Assembly (NCBI RefSeq): GCF_021568695.1
Contig: NZ_JAKGTI010000002.1
Span: 558,001-622,000, forward strand
DNA from: Maritalea mediterranea
GTDB lineage: Bacteria > Pseudomonadota > Alphaproteobacteria > Rhizobiales > Devosiaceae
DNA length: 64,000 nucleotides
Reading direction: 5' to 3'
Of the stretch, positions 50,733 through 59,324 are shown one piece after another. Position 1 is the stretch's first letter, and the number at the start of each line of letters is the position of its first letter. Below the pieces are notes generated by a model, which saw only the letters and a program-made list of their open reading frames with translations, made no database searches and had not been told where the DNA came from. Made by a program: the position numbers and the translations under genes.

Positions 50733-52067
50733 TTAGGCCACCTCCTTCAAATAGAGGTCAGCAAATTGACCCAGCGACTTGTCCAGAAGTGCGACCAGTT
50801 CATCTGTCTGTGCCGCGGTCGTGATCAGCGGCGGGCAGATCATAAAATGATCGCCTTCAGTGCCATTGCGGGTGCGGCGGGAATAGATGATCAGGCCGTT
50901 TTCATACGCAATATTCACCAGCTTGACGTGGGCATTGAGCTCTTTGGGCAGAACTTGCTTGCTTTGCCCGTCTGCCATCAGTTCAAAGGCCAGTAACAAC
51001 CCTTTGCCGCGCACATCGCCAATAAAGGGATAAGCAGACTGCAGATCGCGAAGCCGGTCAAACAGCACACCGCCAATGCGTGTGGCGCGGTCGCACAATT
51101 GCTCTTCTTCCACCACATCCAGCACCCCCATGCCGGCCGCAGCCGCCAACGGCATCGCGGCGTTGGTAAAGCCATGCAAAAAGCCACCATGATCGAGCAC
51201 ATCATCAACCAGATCATTGCGAGAGATCACCGCGCCAAGCGGCATATAGCCCCCGCCCAGCCCCTTGGCACTGATGATCATGTCGGGCACCGCATCATAT
51301 TGGTCCGCCGCAAAATAAGTGCCCGTGCGTCCGCCCCCGGTCATCACTTCATCATAAATCAGCAACAACCCATATTTGTCACAAAGGGCGCGCAAGCCTT
51401 CCATATAGCCCTTCGGTGGCACCAACGCCCCGGTGGAGGCCCCACCAACCGGTTCGACCAGGAAAGCCAGCAAGCTTTCCGGGCTTTCGGCTAGAATGGC
51501 CTCTTCAATTTCTTTGAGATAATGCGCCGCCGTTCCCGGATCCTCCGGGTCCAACCCGTCCAGATAGTGCAAGGGCGCCCGCACCTTGGGCATTGCTTGC
51601 ATCATGGGGGCAAACGGCTCCGCAAAAGGCGGTGTGCCCGTCACTGCAACCGCGCCCAATGTCGACCCGTGATAGGAGGGCAGCCGCGACATGATCTTGA
51701 ACCGCTCCGGTTCACCGCGTGCCAATGTCGCCTGCCGTGCCAGCTTGATCGCGGTCTCCACCGCCTCCGAGCCACCGGATACAAAGAACACCTTATCAAG
51801 GCCCTTTGGCGCCTTTTTGGCCAGCCGCGCCGCAAACTGCTCCACAATATCGCTTTGAAAATGCAGCCGATAGGCAAAGGTCGCACTTTGCATTTGCGCG
51901 CTCATACGGGCCAGAACATGCGGGTGCGAGTGACCTACATTGGACACCATCGCCCCTGACGCCCCGTCAAGATAGCGCTGCCCGGCCGCATCCCACAAAT
52001 AGATGCCTTCCGCACGCTCGATAAAGGGGCGTGTCTGACGTGTTTGATAAAAAAGATGATCTGACAT
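50733..52067 (-). CDS. Class III aminotransferase (omega-amino acid/amine type)
   Basis: A 444-residue PLP enzyme: FIERAEGIYLWDAAGQRYLD, then VSGGSEAVETAIKLARQAT, the PLP aspartate in LLIYDEVMTGGGRTGTYFAA and the lysine in IISAKGLGGGYMPLGAVISR. Members transfer the amino group of omega-amines (putrescine, beta-alanine, taurine) to pyruvate or 2-oxoglutarate. Between a polyamine-type importer and a BKACE enzyme, it probably deaminates the imported amine or its product. Confidence 0.92.
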   Translation of the reverse strand: MSDHLFYQTRQTRPFIERAEGIYLWDAAGQRYLDGASGAMVSNVGHSHPHVLARMSAQMQSATFAYRLHFQSDIVEQFAARLAKKAPKGLDKVFFVSGGSEAVETAIKLARQATLARGEPERFKIMSRLPSYHGSTLGAVAVTGTPPFAEPFAPMMQAMPKVRAPLHYLDGLDPEDPGTAAHYLKEIEEAILAESPESLLAFLVEPVGGASTGALVPPKGYMEGLRALCDKYGLLLIYDEVMTGGGRTGTYFAADQYDAVPDMIISAKGLGGGYMPLGAVISRNDLVDDVLDHGGFLHGFTNAAMPLAAAAGMGVLDVVEEEQLCDRATRIGGVLFDRLRDLQSAYPFIGDVRGKGLLLAFELMADGQSKQVLPKELNAHVKLVNIAYENGLIIYSRRTRNGTEGDHFMICPPLITTAAQTDELVALLDKSLGQFADLYLKEVA

Positions 52068-52078
52068 TTAGCGCAGCT

Positions 52079-53161
52079 CTAATCGCCAAGCAGTGTGCAA
52101 TTTTGTGGATCAAAATGCACCTGAACCTCGTCACCCTGATTAAACAGGGCCTGGCCCACTGTGTTGATGGCCTGCAGTTTCTGCGCGCCGACATTCACAA
52201 AATATCGCACGGATTGACCCAGATAATCCACGGCTTCCACCGTGCCTGTGGCCGCCACTTGCCCTGCGGGAACTTTGGTCTTTTTATCGCTCAATTGCAG
52301 CTTTTCCGCCCGCAACACCAATTTGCCTTTTTCCGACGCACTGCCCTGAGGCACCTGCGTGGTATCCACCTCAAATTTCCCGAACTGCGGCAGCTCAACA
52401 CTCACCTTGTCCGCACCAGCGCCGGACGCCGAAACATCCATTAAATTGGAGGCACCAAGGAACTGTGCCACAAACTCTGATGCCGGGCGGTTATACACTT
52501 CCCAGGGGCTGCCCACCTGTTCAATACGTCCATCGCGCATCACCACGATATTATCGGACATGGCCAAAGCCTCGCCCTGATCATGGGTCACAAACACGGT
52601 GGTCACACCCAGCTTTTCCTGAATGTTTTTCAGCTCCACCCGCATATCCTCGCGCAGATTTGCATCCAGCGCCGAAAGCGGTTCATCAAGCAGCAGCACA
52701 TCCGGCTCAATCACAATCGCCCGCGCCAACGCAATCCGCTGCTGCTGGCCGCCAGACAATTGTGAAGGATAGCGATCACCCATATGGGGCAATTGCACCA
52801 GCTCCATCGCCGCCTGCACTTTCTCGGCCACTTCAGCTTTGGAGACATTGCGATATTTCAGACCAAAGGCGACATTTTCAAAAATCGTTTTGTGCGGAAA
52901 CAAGGCATAGCTTTGAAACACAATGCCCAAATTCCGCTTGTGGATCGGCACTGTGTTGACCCGTTGGCCTTTCACCAGAATATCCCCTTCAGTGGGGTCC
53001 AGCAGACCGGCAATCATGCGCAACGTTGTGGTTTTGCCGCAGCCGGAAGGCCCCAAAAGGGTCAAAAAACTGCCCTCCTCGATCTCCAGATTAAGCGGTT
53101 GGACGGCCGTGAAGCTGCCAAATCGTTTCACAATTTTGTCTAAAGTTACGGCGGTGCTCAT
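52079..53161 (-). CDS. Polyamine-type ABC importer ATPase (PotA-like)
   Basis: A 360-residue ATPase: Walker A GPSGCGKTT near residue 38, signature QLSGGQQQRIALARAIVIEP, Walker B LLLDEPLSALDANLREDMRV, and a C-terminal TOBE domain of about 100 residues. It has the Pot/Ptx-style opening and energises the permeases encoded upstream. The four importer genes are in the order permease, permease, binding protein, ATPase. Confidence 0.92.
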   Translation of the reverse strand: MSTAVTLDKIVKRFGSFTAVQPLNLEIEEGSFLTLLGPSGCGKTTTLRMIAGLLDPTEGDILVKGQRVNTVPIHKRNLGIVFQSYALFPHKTIFENVAFGLKYRNVSKAEVAEKVQAAMELVQLPHMGDRYPSQLSGGQQQRIALARAIVIEPDVLLLDEPLSALDANLREDMRVELKNIQEKLGVTTVFVTHDQGEALAMSDNIVVMRDGRIEQVGSPWEVYNRPASEFVAQFLGASNLMDVSASGAGADKVSVELPQFGKFEVDTTQVPQGSASEKGKLVLRAEKLQLSDKKTKVPAGQVAATGTVEAVDYLGQSVRYFVNVGAQKLQAINTVGQALFNQGDEVQVHFDPQNCTLLGD

Positions 53162-53222
53162 GATGATCTACCCAGTGCGAAAATGGCGGGCAGCACCAAA
53201 CGCCGCCCACCATATTGAAAAA

Positions 53223-54365
53223 TTAATAGCCCTTTTGAACGCGCCCAAACATCTTGGACCATTCTGCTTCATTGCCATTCCAATAGTCGGGATTAGCAAA
53301 GGTCAGGCCATCCAATGTGCCGGTTGGGTCAAAGGCAGGCAACTTTGGAATCTTGCTCCCCAAATCCACTTTTGACGGATCGAGTGCAGGTGGATAGTTC
53401 TGCGCTTCCGCGACCGCAATGGAGGTCTCAGGTGCCAACATAAAGTTGAGCAACTCTTCAACCGCGCCCAAAGGTGAGCCTTTGATCACGAACAGACATT
53501 CCTGCCAGCCGAAGCCGTTTGGCGGATCGTAATAGCCAATATCGTGGCCCTGCTCTTGCAGCGCATAGATACGACCTGACCAACCTTCGGTGACGTAGAT
53601 TTCCTCTTCCGCCAACAGGCTCATCAACTCAGCGCCAGAACCCCAATATTTCAGGGCGAGATCGCGGTGGGTGCGGATCGCATCCCAAACAGCATCCATA
53701 TCCTGGATATTGTTCGGGTCCTGATCCGTTTGCAACGCGCCATACCAAATGCGGGTACGCCAATCGCTCCAGCCGCCAATTTTGCCTTTATATTTTTCAT
53801 TCAGCAGAATGCGTGCACCCTGCTCTTTCATTTCTTCGTCAGAAATATATTTGCGGTTATAGGCCAACCCGGTGGTGCCATAATCGTAAGGCACGCAAGA
53901 AAGCTGGTCACCGGAAACCGCGCGGAACACATCAACAAGCTTTGGAATCACCAAATCAAGATTTGGAATATTGTCTGTGTTCAGTGATGTGGAGAAGCCC
54001 AGATTGTGGTAGCGGGCATAATCAAACACGCCAGACAGGTGAGCAATATTATACTCGCCTTCCTGTGCTGTTTTCACCCGTGCGAGATATTCATCGCCAC
54101 TGCCAAAGGTGCCGTCCACAACTTCAATGCCGGTCTTTTTGGTGTAAGGGTCAAAGGCTTTTTCGCGGAACGCTTCGGACACAACGCCACCCCAGCCATC
54201 AAACCGCACTTCGCTCACATCCTGAGCAAAGGCCATATTGCCAAAAGGCATCTGCACGCCATAGGCAGCGCCAGCAGCCCCCAAAAGGCCGAGAAACTTC
54301 CGGCGGCCAATGTCGCCATTGCCGAACATTTCTCTTAGCCGTTCATATCTTTTTGTATCGTCCAT
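53223..54365 (-). CDS. Polyamine-type ABC importer binding protein (PotD-like), Tat-exported
   Basis: A 380-residue extracellular binding protein (SBP_bac_8 type). The N-terminus carries the twin-arginine motif GRRKFLGLLGAAGAAYGVQM, so it is probably folded before Tat export. Mature features include FDGWGGVVSEAFREKAFDPY, VVDGTFGSGDEYLARVKTA and VPYDYGTTGLAYNRKYI, which resemble spermidine/putrescine-binding proteins. The start at 54365 has GGGAGG upstream; an in-frame ATG ten codons earlier is not supported. Confidence 0.9.
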   Translation of the reverse strand: MDDTKRYERLREMFGNGDIGRRKFLGLLGAAGAAYGVQMPFGNMAFAQDVSEVRFDGWGGVVSEAFREKAFDPYTKKTGIEVVDGTFGSGDEYLARVKTAQEGEYNIAHLSGVFDYARYHNLGFSTSLNTDNIPNLDLVIPKLVDVFRAVSGDQLSCVPYDYGTTGLAYNRKYISDEEMKEQGARILLNEKYKGKIGGWSDWRTRIWYGALQTDQDPNNIQDMDAVWDAIRTHRDLALKYWGSGAELMSLLAEEEIYVTEGWSGRIYALQEQGHDIGYYDPPNGFGWQECLFVIKGSPLGAVEELLNFMLAPETSIAVAEAQNYPPALDPSKVDLGSKIPKLPAFDPTGTLDGLTFANPDYWNGNEAEWSKMFGRVQKGY

Positions 54366-54407
54366 TCTTTCCTCCCTAGGTGGTATTTGATCCAAAATCT
54401 ACACGCG

Positions 54408-55196
54408 CTATTTGGCGCGCCGCGCGGCGGACCATCGGGCCACCGCAATGCCAATCAATGGCAAACCTGTTGTGAGCATAATCATCACCGCCCCCAGCGC
54501 ATTGATCTCCGGTGAAATGGAGTTGCGCAGCATGGCAAAAATCTGGGTGGGCACGGTTTCAACCCCGCCCGGCTTCCAGAACAAGGTGCCGGTGATGTCA
54601 TCAAATGAAATGGTAAAGGCAAACAGCCCACCCGCCATCACCGCCGGCATAATCAGCGGCAAGGTGATCTGGAAGAAGGCTTGAATGGGCGAGGCGCCAA
54701 GGCTGCGCGCTGCTTCCTCATAGTCTTTTTTCACTGCCACCAGCCGGGCTTGCACCACCAGCACCACAAAGGGCAGCGTAAAAATCACATGGCCCATCAG
54801 CAGCAGGAAAAAGCTTTTCGGCACATTCAGCATTTGCAGGAACAGCAAGAGCGACACCGCCAGCACCACCTCAGGCACCAATATGGGCGCGATCAGCAAT
54901 GTGCTGATGCTGTTTTTGCCCGGAAAATCATAGCGCACCAGTGCCAAAGAGGCCAAAACGCCAATGGTGGTGGAAATGATCGCGGTGAGCAGCCCAAGCG
55001 TCAAAGACGTCTGGAACGCCCGCACAATCGCATCATTTTCCCACAGCGCCACAAACCAGCGGAATGAAAAGCCGGTCATCGGGAACGCCCCGAACTGGTT
55101 GGCGTTAAAGGCGAGCAGGATCACCACCGCCACGGGCAAAAACATGAATGTATAGACCAGAATGGTCCACGCTCGAATAAGGGGCCAGCCGCGCAT
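54408..55196 (-). CDS. Polyamine-type ABC importer permease (PotC-like)
   Basis: A 262-residue permease with six predicted helices. It has the PotC opening WTILVYTFMFLPVAVVILLA, FNANQFGAFPMTGFSFRWFV, and the EAA coupling loop DYEEAARSLGASPIQAFFQI followed by TLPLIMPAVMAGGLFAFTIS. Its start codon shares a base with the stop of the PotB-like gene. Confidence 0.93.
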   Translation of the reverse strand: MRGWPLIRAWTILVYTFMFLPVAVVILLAFNANQFGAFPMTGFSFRWFVALWENDAIVRAFQTSLTLGLLTAIISTTIGVLASLALVRYDFPGKNSISTLLIAPILVPEVVLAVSLLLFLQMLNVPKSFFLLLMGHVIFTLPFVVLVVQARLVAVKKDYEEAARSLGASPIQAFFQITLPLIMPAVMAGGLFAFTISFDDITGTLFWKPGGVETVPTQIFAMLRNSISPEINALGAVMIMLTTGLPLIGIAVARWSAARRAK

Positions 55197-56068
55197 TATC
55201 CAATCCCCTTCGCAATGTGTCCAAGGCCCATAAACCGGTTATAGACCAGCACCACCGCGCCCAGCACCACCAGCAGCATCAAGGACAGCACCGCCCCGAG
55301 CGGCCAGTCCAGCTGGGTGATGATTGCTTCAAAAACCAGGTTGGCAAACATGGCATCGGTGGGACCGCCAAGTACGATCGGGGTAATGTAAGTGCCCGCG
55401 CCAAGCACGAAGCACAACACTGACCCCGCTGCCAAACCTGGAACTGAAAGGGGAAGCGTCACTTCCCAAAATGTTTGCATCGGGTTTGCGCCAAGGGAGT
55501 TCGCCGCGTCTTCCAGCGCGCGATCAATCCCATCAAGGCTCACATAGGTATTCAATATCATAAAGGGCAGCAAAAAGTGCACGAGGCCGAGAATAACGGT
55601 TGCCTCATTGTATAGCATCTGGACCGGCTCATCGATCAGACCAATGCTGAGCAACAGCGAATTGACCGCCCCCGAGACGCCCAGAATGTTAATCCAGCTC
55701 ATGGTCCGAATGATGTAGCTGACCCAAAATGGAAGCATCAAAAGCAACAGCAAAAAGCCGCGGTTCACGCCCTTGGCCCGCGCGACAAAATAGGCCACCG
55801 GATAGCCGACAAGCGCACACACAATTGTGGTGATCGCTGCGATGCGTACCGTGCTGATCAGAATATCAAGATAAAACCGGTCGGTCAGCGCTTCACGCCA
55901 ATTGGCAAGCGAAAAGGCTGGTTCAACACCGCCGACAGAGGTGCGCAGCCAGAATGAATAGACCACGATGAACATCACCGGCACTACCAGCAACAGCGCA
56001 ATGGTCACCAGCGCAGGCGAGAGCAGCACCCAGGGTGCCCGCTTTTCACTTTCCTCGATTGTCGCCAT
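55196..56068 (-). CDS. Polyamine-type ABC importer permease (PotB-like)
   Basis: A 290-residue permease with six predicted helices, and the coupling loop DRALEDAANSLGANPMQTFW followed by EVTLPLSVPGLAAGSVLCF. It is the first gene of the importer operon, with GGAGGGAG before its ATG. The promoter region is shared with the divergent LysR gene. Confidence 0.93.
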   Translation of the reverse strand: MATIEESEKRAPWVLLSPALVTIALLLVVPVMFIVVYSFWLRTSVGGVEPAFSLANWREALTDRFYLDILISTVRIAAITTIVCALVGYPVAYFVARAKGVNRGFLLLLLMLPFWVSYIIRTMSWINILGVSGAVNSLLLSIGLIDEPVQMLYNEATVILGLVHFLLPFMILNTYVSLDGIDRALEDAANSLGANPMQTFWEVTLPLSVPGLAAGSVLCFVLGAGTYITPIVLGGPTDAMFANLVFEAIITQLDWPLGAVLSLMLLVVLGAVVLVYNRFMGLGHIAKGIG

Positions 56069-56159
56069 TTCACTCCCTCCGATAGGCTAAGGTTTGGACA
56101 TCCCCATCCATAAATCAAATAGATATTTACAATTTCCATTATTGATCTAATCTATATTC

Positions 56160-57116
56160 ATGGATAGGGATGCAGAAAACCTTGCAAGACATCTGGATTG
56201 GAACCTGTTGCGCATGTTTGTGGTGCTGGTGGATTCGCGCTCCATCACCCTCGCCGCTTCAAAACTTGGCTTGCAGCAGCCCAGCGTTTCCTCAGCGCTC
56301 AAGCGACTTGAAGAAACCCTTGGCCGCCAACTGATCGAACGCGGCCCGGGCAAATTTCGCGTTACCGACGCAGGCCAGCAGCTCTATCGCGAAGCTGTGG
56401 ATATTAACGGCTCGATCCTACGGCTCTCCACCCTGATGCGTGACATCACCGAGACGGTGCAGGGGCATGTAAAGATCGCCATGGCCAGCCATGTGCTGTG
56501 CGAATTCTTTGACGATGTGCTGGGCGATTTCCACATCCAGCACCCAAAGGCGACGGTCGAAATCATTGTCGGCCCCAGCCATCATGTGATCGAACAAGTG
56601 GTCTCGCGACAGGCCAGTTTTGGCATCTGCCTTGTTTATCACAAGCACCCAAAACTGCATTACCAGCATATGTTTCGCGAGCATTTTGGCCTTTATTGCG
56701 GCCCCAAACATCCACTCTTTGGCAAGCCGAATCTCACCACCGCCGATCTTGCCGGCAACAATTGGGTCTCGTTCACCACTGACCAATTGTCCGATGTGCT
56801 GCGCCCCGTCACCCTGTTGCGGGCCAAGGCCGCTCCGCAGGATGCTATCGTGGGCTCCTCCGCCAATCTGGAAGAGGTGCGCCGCATGATTCTGTCCGGG
56901 CTGGGCATCGGCCCCCTACCCGTGCACGTGGCCAAACGCGATGTGGAAATGGGCTATTTACACCGCTTACCGCCCTATGAAGACCCACCGGAAATCGACG
57001 TTTACGTCACCACCAACCCGGCCACCAAGCTCAATCGCGCCGAGCAATTGCTCCTCGATGATTTGACCAAGCGCATTGATTCGATTCCGCTGGAAGACCG
57101 AATCTTTGGCGGATGA
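56160..57116 (+). CDS. LysR-family transcriptional regulator
   Basis: A 318-residue regulator. The helix-turn-helix is LRMFVVLVDSRSITLAASKL, then GLQQPSVSSALKRLEETLGR at about residues 17-56, followed by a periplasmic-binding-like effector domain. It is divergent from the polyamine-type operon with 91 bases between, the classic place for its controller. In the gap ATAGAT (56119-56124) and ATCTAT (56150-56155) form a spaced inverted repeat that could be a binding site. The ATG at 56160 has no visible ribosome site. Confidence 0.9.
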   Translation: MDRDAENLARHLDWNLLRMFVVLVDSRSITLAASKLGLQQPSVSSALKRLEETLGRQLIERGPGKFRVTDAGQQLYREAVDINGSILRLSTLMRDITETVQGHVKIAMASHVLCEFFDDVLGDFHIQHPKATVEIIVGPSHHVIEQVVSRQASFGICLVYHKHPKLHYQHMFREHFGLYCGPKHPLFGKPNLTTADLAGNNWVSFTTDQLSDVLRPVTLLRAKAAPQDAIVGSSANLEEVRRMILSGLGIGPLPVHVAKRDVEMGYLHRLPPYEDPPEIDVYVTTNPATKLNRAEQLLLDDLTKRIDSIPLEDRIFGG

Positions 57117-57189
57117 CATTTGCTTTTCAACCACTTGCATTTTCCGCCAACGCGCACATTGACATTAGTGCCGGCCTGCTTCTTATATG

Positions 57190-57383
57190 AAAGAGATGGT
57201 TCCAGGGCGTTCGAACGACAAACTGGATGAAAAGGGAATATGGTGCGATCGACCCAAGCAGGGGATCAAATCCGTAGCTGCCCCCGCAACTGTGAGCGGA
57301 TAGCGTTCTGAGTTTACCACTGGCATTTTTGCCGGGAAGGTTCAGGTAACGCCAAGACCCGCAAGTCAGGAGACCTGCCATCG
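57190..57383 (+). promoter_or_regulatory. Cobalamin (adenosylcobalamin) riboswitch
   Basis: The conserved elements occur in order: GGGAA with GGTGCG, then GTAGCTGCCCCCGCAACTGT with GAGCGG, CCACTGGCATTTTTGCCGGG, and the B12 box AAGTCAGGAGACCTGCC at 57363-57379. The 380-base stretch between the LysR gene and the [2Fe-2S] gene is mostly occupied by it. The following CGGGCGGGGTGTCCCGG just before the ribosome site AAGGAG (57418 area) is probably the expression platform that hides or frees that site. Confidence 0.95.
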
Positions 57384-57429
57384 CATAATGTCAACCACAT
57401 CGGGCGGGGTGTCCCGGTAAGGAGTAGCG

Positions 57430-57519
57430 ATGAGAAATTTGAAGGCCATTTGGCCTGATCACAATTGCTGTACCGCCCCCACCCCAGGGAGCGGGCAATG
57501 CAGTTTGAAATATTCCTAG
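57430..57519 (+). CDS. 29-residue ORF directly downstream of the cobalamin riboswitch
   Basis: A short frame beginning MRNLKAIWPDHNCCTAPTPG and ending SGQCSLKYS, with three cysteines. AAGGAG lies about six bases before its ATG, the best ribosome site in the riboswitch leader. Its 3' end overlaps the start of the [2Fe-2S] gene by 22 bases in another frame, so its translation may couple the riboswitch to that gene. Whether the peptide itself has a role is unknown; it may be a leader that only sets coupling. Confidence 0.55.
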   Translation: MRNLKAIWPDHNCCTAPTPGSGQCSLKYS

Positions 57520-58256
57520 TCAGTACAAATTACGTGTCCAACCGCAAATTTGCGGCCCTGTCGGAAGCGCTGGTGGCGGCCAACCATACGCCGTGCGCTG
57601 TGGTGCGCCTTGAGCATCAAACAAATCACATGTTTCACGCGCTGGATCGGGCGATCGCTGAAGGCGCCACGCGCATTGTGTTGCGTCCGGTGGGCGTTCC
57701 CTTTTCCCAAAGCCTGCGCCAATGGGTGCCCAATGCCGCCGCTGACTGGTTGACCCGCCAGCCTGCCAACAGCGTTGAAGTGGCCATGGCGGCAGACCTT
57801 GATGAAGATGAGGAACTGCTCAAGCTGATCGCCAATCGGCCCTATCGCGCCGAACCGATTGCCCCCAAAATTGATGGCATCAATGGCAAGGGTTGGGACA
57901 TGCCGCCCGCCTATGAACATCATTTGCTGGTCTGCACCGGCCCGCGTTGCCATCTGCGCGGCAGCTTCGGGCTGTTGGAGCCGCTCAAACTGGCCGTACA
58001 ACAAGCGGGCATCAGCTCAAAATGTCTGATCGCCAGCACCGGCTGCCTGTTCCCTTGCAATAATGGACCCGCCCTCGTGCACTATCCAAAAGGCGATTGG
58101 TATCAGCTCAATTCGGAGGAAGATGTCGCCCGCTTCGTGCAGGACGTGCTGGTGCATCATCGGTCCTCCCCGCTGCAGTTGCCCTTCGCACCGCCTCAAC
58201 GCCCTGCTGCCAAAGAGCACGCTTCATCTGAAGAGGCAGATCTATATGCCGATTGA
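57498..58256 (+). CDS. Two-domain protein: CbiX-like N-terminus and thioredoxin-like [2Fe-2S] ferredoxin
   Basis: A 252-residue protein. The N-terminal 120 residues have a sirohydrochlorin/cobalt chelatase-like layout (FAALSEALVAANHTP, then HALDRAIAEGATRIVLRPVG), though clear metal-ligand histidines are not evident. The C-terminal half is a thioredoxin-like [2Fe-2S] ferredoxin with likely ligands C146, C151, C183 and C187 (HLLVCTGPRCHLRGS, then STGCLFPCNNGPALVHYP). This protein type is common behind cobalamin riboswitches in Alphaproteobacteria. I start at 57498 (GGGAG upstream) rather than at a TTG 33 bases earlier. It probably acts in cobalamin synthesis or corrin reduction. Confidence 0.82.
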   Translation: MQFEIFLVSTNYVSNRKFAALSEALVAANHTPCAVVRLEHQTNHMFHALDRAIAEGATRIVLRPVGVPFSQSLRQWVPNAAADWLTRQPANSVEVAMAADLDEDEELLKLIANRPYRAEPIAPKIDGINGKGWDMPPAYEHHLLVCTGPRCHLRGSFGLLEPLKLAVQQAGISSKCLIASTGCLFPCNNGPALVHYPKGDWYQLNSEEDVARFVQDVLVHHRSSPLQLPFAPPQRPAAKEHASSEEADLYAD

Positions 58257-58336
58257 CGCGATTCCCGGGCTGCCAGGGCGGAATATGCCGCAATGCCAAC
58301 GCCACCCCAAAAACCCACTTGCAACGCTAGCAGCTA

Positions 58337-58354
58337 GTAATGTAATAACATTAC
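58337..58354. promoter_or_regulatory. Zur-box-like palindrome upstream of the FecBCD-type importer
   Basis: GTAATGT, four bases, ACATTAC: a perfect 7-bp inverted repeat ending 25 bases before the importer's first gene. It resembles the TGTTAT-ATAACA family of zinc uptake repressor (Zur) sites in proteobacteria. A Fur-family or other metal repressor site is the best reading; which metal is not certain. Confidence 0.5.
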
Positions 58355-58379
58355 AAAAACCTTGCGGAACACAATCACT

Positions 58380-59324
58380 ATGAACACAAAAACAATAATC
58401 AGCACCGCCCTTTTCGCCTGCATGCTGACCAGCCCAGCCCTTGCTGCACCCCTCACCTACGAAAGCTGTGGCCAAACCGTCAGCATTGAAGATGTGCCGC
58501 AACGCGCCATCACCCTCAACCAGCAGGCCACTGAAGTGATGCTGGCATTGGGACTGGAAGACCATATGGTGGGCACCGCCTATCTGGAAGATCAAATCCC
58601 CGCCCAATGGCAGGATGCCTATAATCAGGTGCCTGTGATCGCCAAAAACTATCCGGCCAAGGAAGTGGTGTTGATCGAAGAGCCAGACTTTTTGTTCGCC
58701 GGTTTCGCGTCCGCCTTTGCCGAGAAAAATGTCGGCACCCAACAGGAATGGAACGACCGTGGCGTCGCCACCTATCTGGTGAACGCCTCATGTGATCAAT
58801 ACAATCCAAAGAATGTACCGGTTACCACCGCACCAATCCTCAAAGATATTGAGGTGATTGGGCAGATATTCGATGTGCAAGATCGCGCACAAAAACTGAT
58901 GGATGAAACAGCGGCGCGCATTGAAAAGGTGCAAGCCCTCAACCCAGGCGCAGGCCGCACCGCCTTCTTCTATGATAGCGATGATGATCCGGTTTACACC
59001 GCAGGGTGCTGCGGCAGCCCAGCGCTGTTGATGCGTATTCTGGGTCTCGAAAGTATCACGGACGAGATCGAAGGCCGCTGGGTCAATGTCAGCTGGGAGC
59101 ATATTGTGCAACAGAACCCAGAGATCATTGTGATCAATGACGCGGTTTGGTCCCCAGCCGGTGACAAGATTGAAAAGCTGAAAACCGACCCGGTGCTCTC
59201 CAATCTGAAGGCCGTGCAACAGGAACGCTTTTTGATCATCCCCTTTTCACAAACCGTCTTGGGTATGCGCTTTACCGACGGTGTTGAAAATCTCGCCCGC
59301 CAGATTGAAGAGCTGGATCAATAA
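58380..59324 (+). CDS. ABC importer binding protein, FecB/BtuF type
   Basis: A 314-residue periplasmic binding protein of the helical-backbone class. It has a signal peptide of about 22 residues (MNTKTIISTALFACMLTSPA, then LAA) and the family opening VSIEDVPQRAITLNQQATEV. In the centre lie an unusual CCG (YTAGCCGSPALLMRILGLES) and HIVQQNPEIIVIND. The ligand may be a metal chelate, cobalamin or haem; the riboswitch context argues for cobalamin or a metal complex. The ATG at 58380 starts the signal peptide; a TTG 18 bases earlier is less likely. The stop shares a base with the permease start. Confidence 0.87.
   Translation: MNTKTIISTALFACMLTSPALAAPLTYESCGQTVSIEDVPQRAITLNQQATEVMLALGLEDHMVGTAYLEDQIPAQWQDAYNQVPVIAKNYPAKEVVLIEEPDFLFAGFASAFAEKNVGTQQEWNDRGVATYLVNASCDQYNPKNVPVTTAPILKDIEVIGQIFDVQDRAQKLMDETAARIEKVQALNPGAGRTAFFYDSDDDPVYTAGCCGSPALLMRILGLESITDEIEGRWVNVSWEHIVQQNPEIIVINDAVWSPAGDKIEKLKTDPVLSNLKAVQQERFLIIPFSQTVLGMRFTDGVENLARQIEELDQ

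Noticed and set aside
57127-57381. Minus-strand frame of 84 codons under the riboswitch
   Set aside because: It is antisense to highly conserved cobalamin riboswitch elements and has no coding features.
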